This document shows, piece after piece, positions 63,245-64,000 of a DNA stretch of 64,000 nucleotides. A program made the position numbers and the translations under genes. Source of the DNA: Agapetus fuscipes (taxonomy: Eukaryota > Arthropoda > Insecta > Trichoptera > Glossosomatidae); contig OX637345.1 of NCBI GenBank assembly GCA_951799405.1, forward strand, positions 372,001-436,000, read 5' to 3'. Position 1 is the stretch's first letter. The number at the start of each line of letters is the position of its first letter. The notes beneath the pieces were generated by a model, which saw nothing but the letters and a program-made list of their open reading frames with translations, was not told the origin of the DNA and ran no database searches.

Positions 63245-63544
63245 GTAAGGAAAAAAGATAATCAATTAATTAAATTATTAACGAAATGCTCCTTGACTGA
63301 TAGGTTGGTATGAGGCTGCAGGCCCATGCTGTAAAAATTGGTTCACTTTAACCAATGCTACCCTATTGCAGGGAAAGGCGGCAGGAGTTGCAGGGTGTAT
63401 GTCCATTTGAGATTTGGTTTTTATGTTGTAGGCTCACATGAGGCATGTGCAAGCGCGAACTTGTACGTGTCTGGTTGTGAGAATGCATGTAATGTGAATC
63501 TCCAATGTAACATATCTTTGCAACTTAGATTAAATTAGATTAGT

Positions 63545-63680
63545 TGCAAGGCTTACGTTCATGTGAGGTTTTGTTTATATGCACACATGCAGAAAGTGTA
63601 GGCGCGAACCAACATGTCCCTGTCTGTGGGCATGCATTTAATATGAGCCTTAAATTTAAACATAAATTTGCAGCTTAGAA
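63545..63680 (+). mobile_element. Family A partial copy, divergent subfamily
   Basis: GTTGCAAGGCTTACGTTCAT and ATATGAGCCTTAAAT, as in 28211-28458. It starts inside the module and directly follows the tail of the previous copy. Confidence 0.65.
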
Positions 63681-64000
63681 CATAGACAATAGAAATGTTA
63701 AGGTATAAAATCAACTCTACTCGCAGTGGAAAATAAATACAGTTACAGTCAACCCAACCTCACGTGGCACGTTTATGTAAATCAAAAAGCAAAACAAATT
63801 TAAATATACGAAAATAAAAACGAGATACGTGCATTCTAAATTTAGGGGTAGTCTGGGCAAACCTACAAAAAAAGCTGACAAATGATTTGCGAAAAAAAAT
63901 GGCCTACTTCCTTGCACCTTGCCTTAAATCCGACGCCGAATTTTTTTCAAAATCATCCCCACCACTCAAAGCATTTTAAATCTTGCGTACAACAAAATAA
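63681..64000. other. Unassigned sequence
   Basis: No feature recognised up to the window end. Confidence 0.4.

Larger units (their letters stand above)
62395..63543 (+). mobile_element. LINE end: ORF2 C-terminus, 54 bp array, UTR, family A
   Basis: The plus strand shows decayed ORF2 C-terminal coding (DERLMKRVYREHVKQTHGR, then RPRKR and WIDQIRKTAND after the array, and CNNRTNWRQIYDG near 63115). Then come GTACTGGCCACGCCTAGCG, a UTR of about 110 bp with a telomere-like run, and a full family A module (63290-63543). The order proves physical linkage between LINE coding sequence and family A. Stops and the internal array make it dead. Confidence 0.8.

Overview
This window looks like repeat-dense, AT-rich nuclear DNA from an arthropod, most likely an insect. 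The reasons are short TTAGG-type runs near both ends (about 1204-1227 and 63226-63244), LINE remnants of a kind common in insects, and the absence of bacterial gene organisation. I found no convincing host gene or exon in 64 kb. Almost everything I can explain is transposable-element debris, often nested, so many target-site duplications (TSDs) and pre-insertion sites can be read directly.

The largest object is an 8.6 kb fold-back element at 5382-13990. Its two near-identical inverted arms of about 3 kb enclose a 2.5 kb spacer, and TTA flanks it on both sides. It sits inside an older repeat whose undisrupted form is known from other copies. A dead L2-like LINE lies in the spacer, and a 244 bp palindromic element lies only in the right arm, leaving the left arm as an empty site.

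The most interesting signal is a set of hammerhead-ribozyme motifs (CUGANGA, hairpin stem II, GAAA, self-complementary stem III, short stem I) carried by small retroelement-like insertions at 12641-12884, 16952-17061, 34875-35617 and 60108-60358. These have 10-12 bp TSDs, and three of the four are palindromes carrying one hammerhead on each strand. A further intact motif is at 43896-43946, with a decayed relative at 41263-41330. This resembles the hammerheads known from Penelope-like elements and retrozymes.

The commonest repeat, called family A here, is a module of about 250 bp running from TTCCTTGACTTATAGG to CAACTTAGATT plus a short tandem tail. It occurs 30 or more times. In several copies (17450-17930, 45003-45640, 62395-63543) it follows the end of a LINE ORF2, so it is the 3' end of a LINE. 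Three tRNA-like SINE families are present: B with GATAGCTCAGT, C with CCGTAGTCCAGTGG, and D with TTATGGCCGAG. There are also L2/CR1, RTE-like and R1-like LINE remnants, solo LTRs, several MITEs, a Harbinger-type deletion derivative at 39016-39805, and minisatellites with periods of 15, 48, 54, 60 and 141 bp. Three of those arrays lie in or near LINE ORF2 C-terminal sequence. A 200 bp run of N at 44176-44375 is an assembly gap.

The elements act as parasites on each other rather than as a pathway. Long open frames in the window are by-products of tandem repeats whose unit length is a multiple of three.
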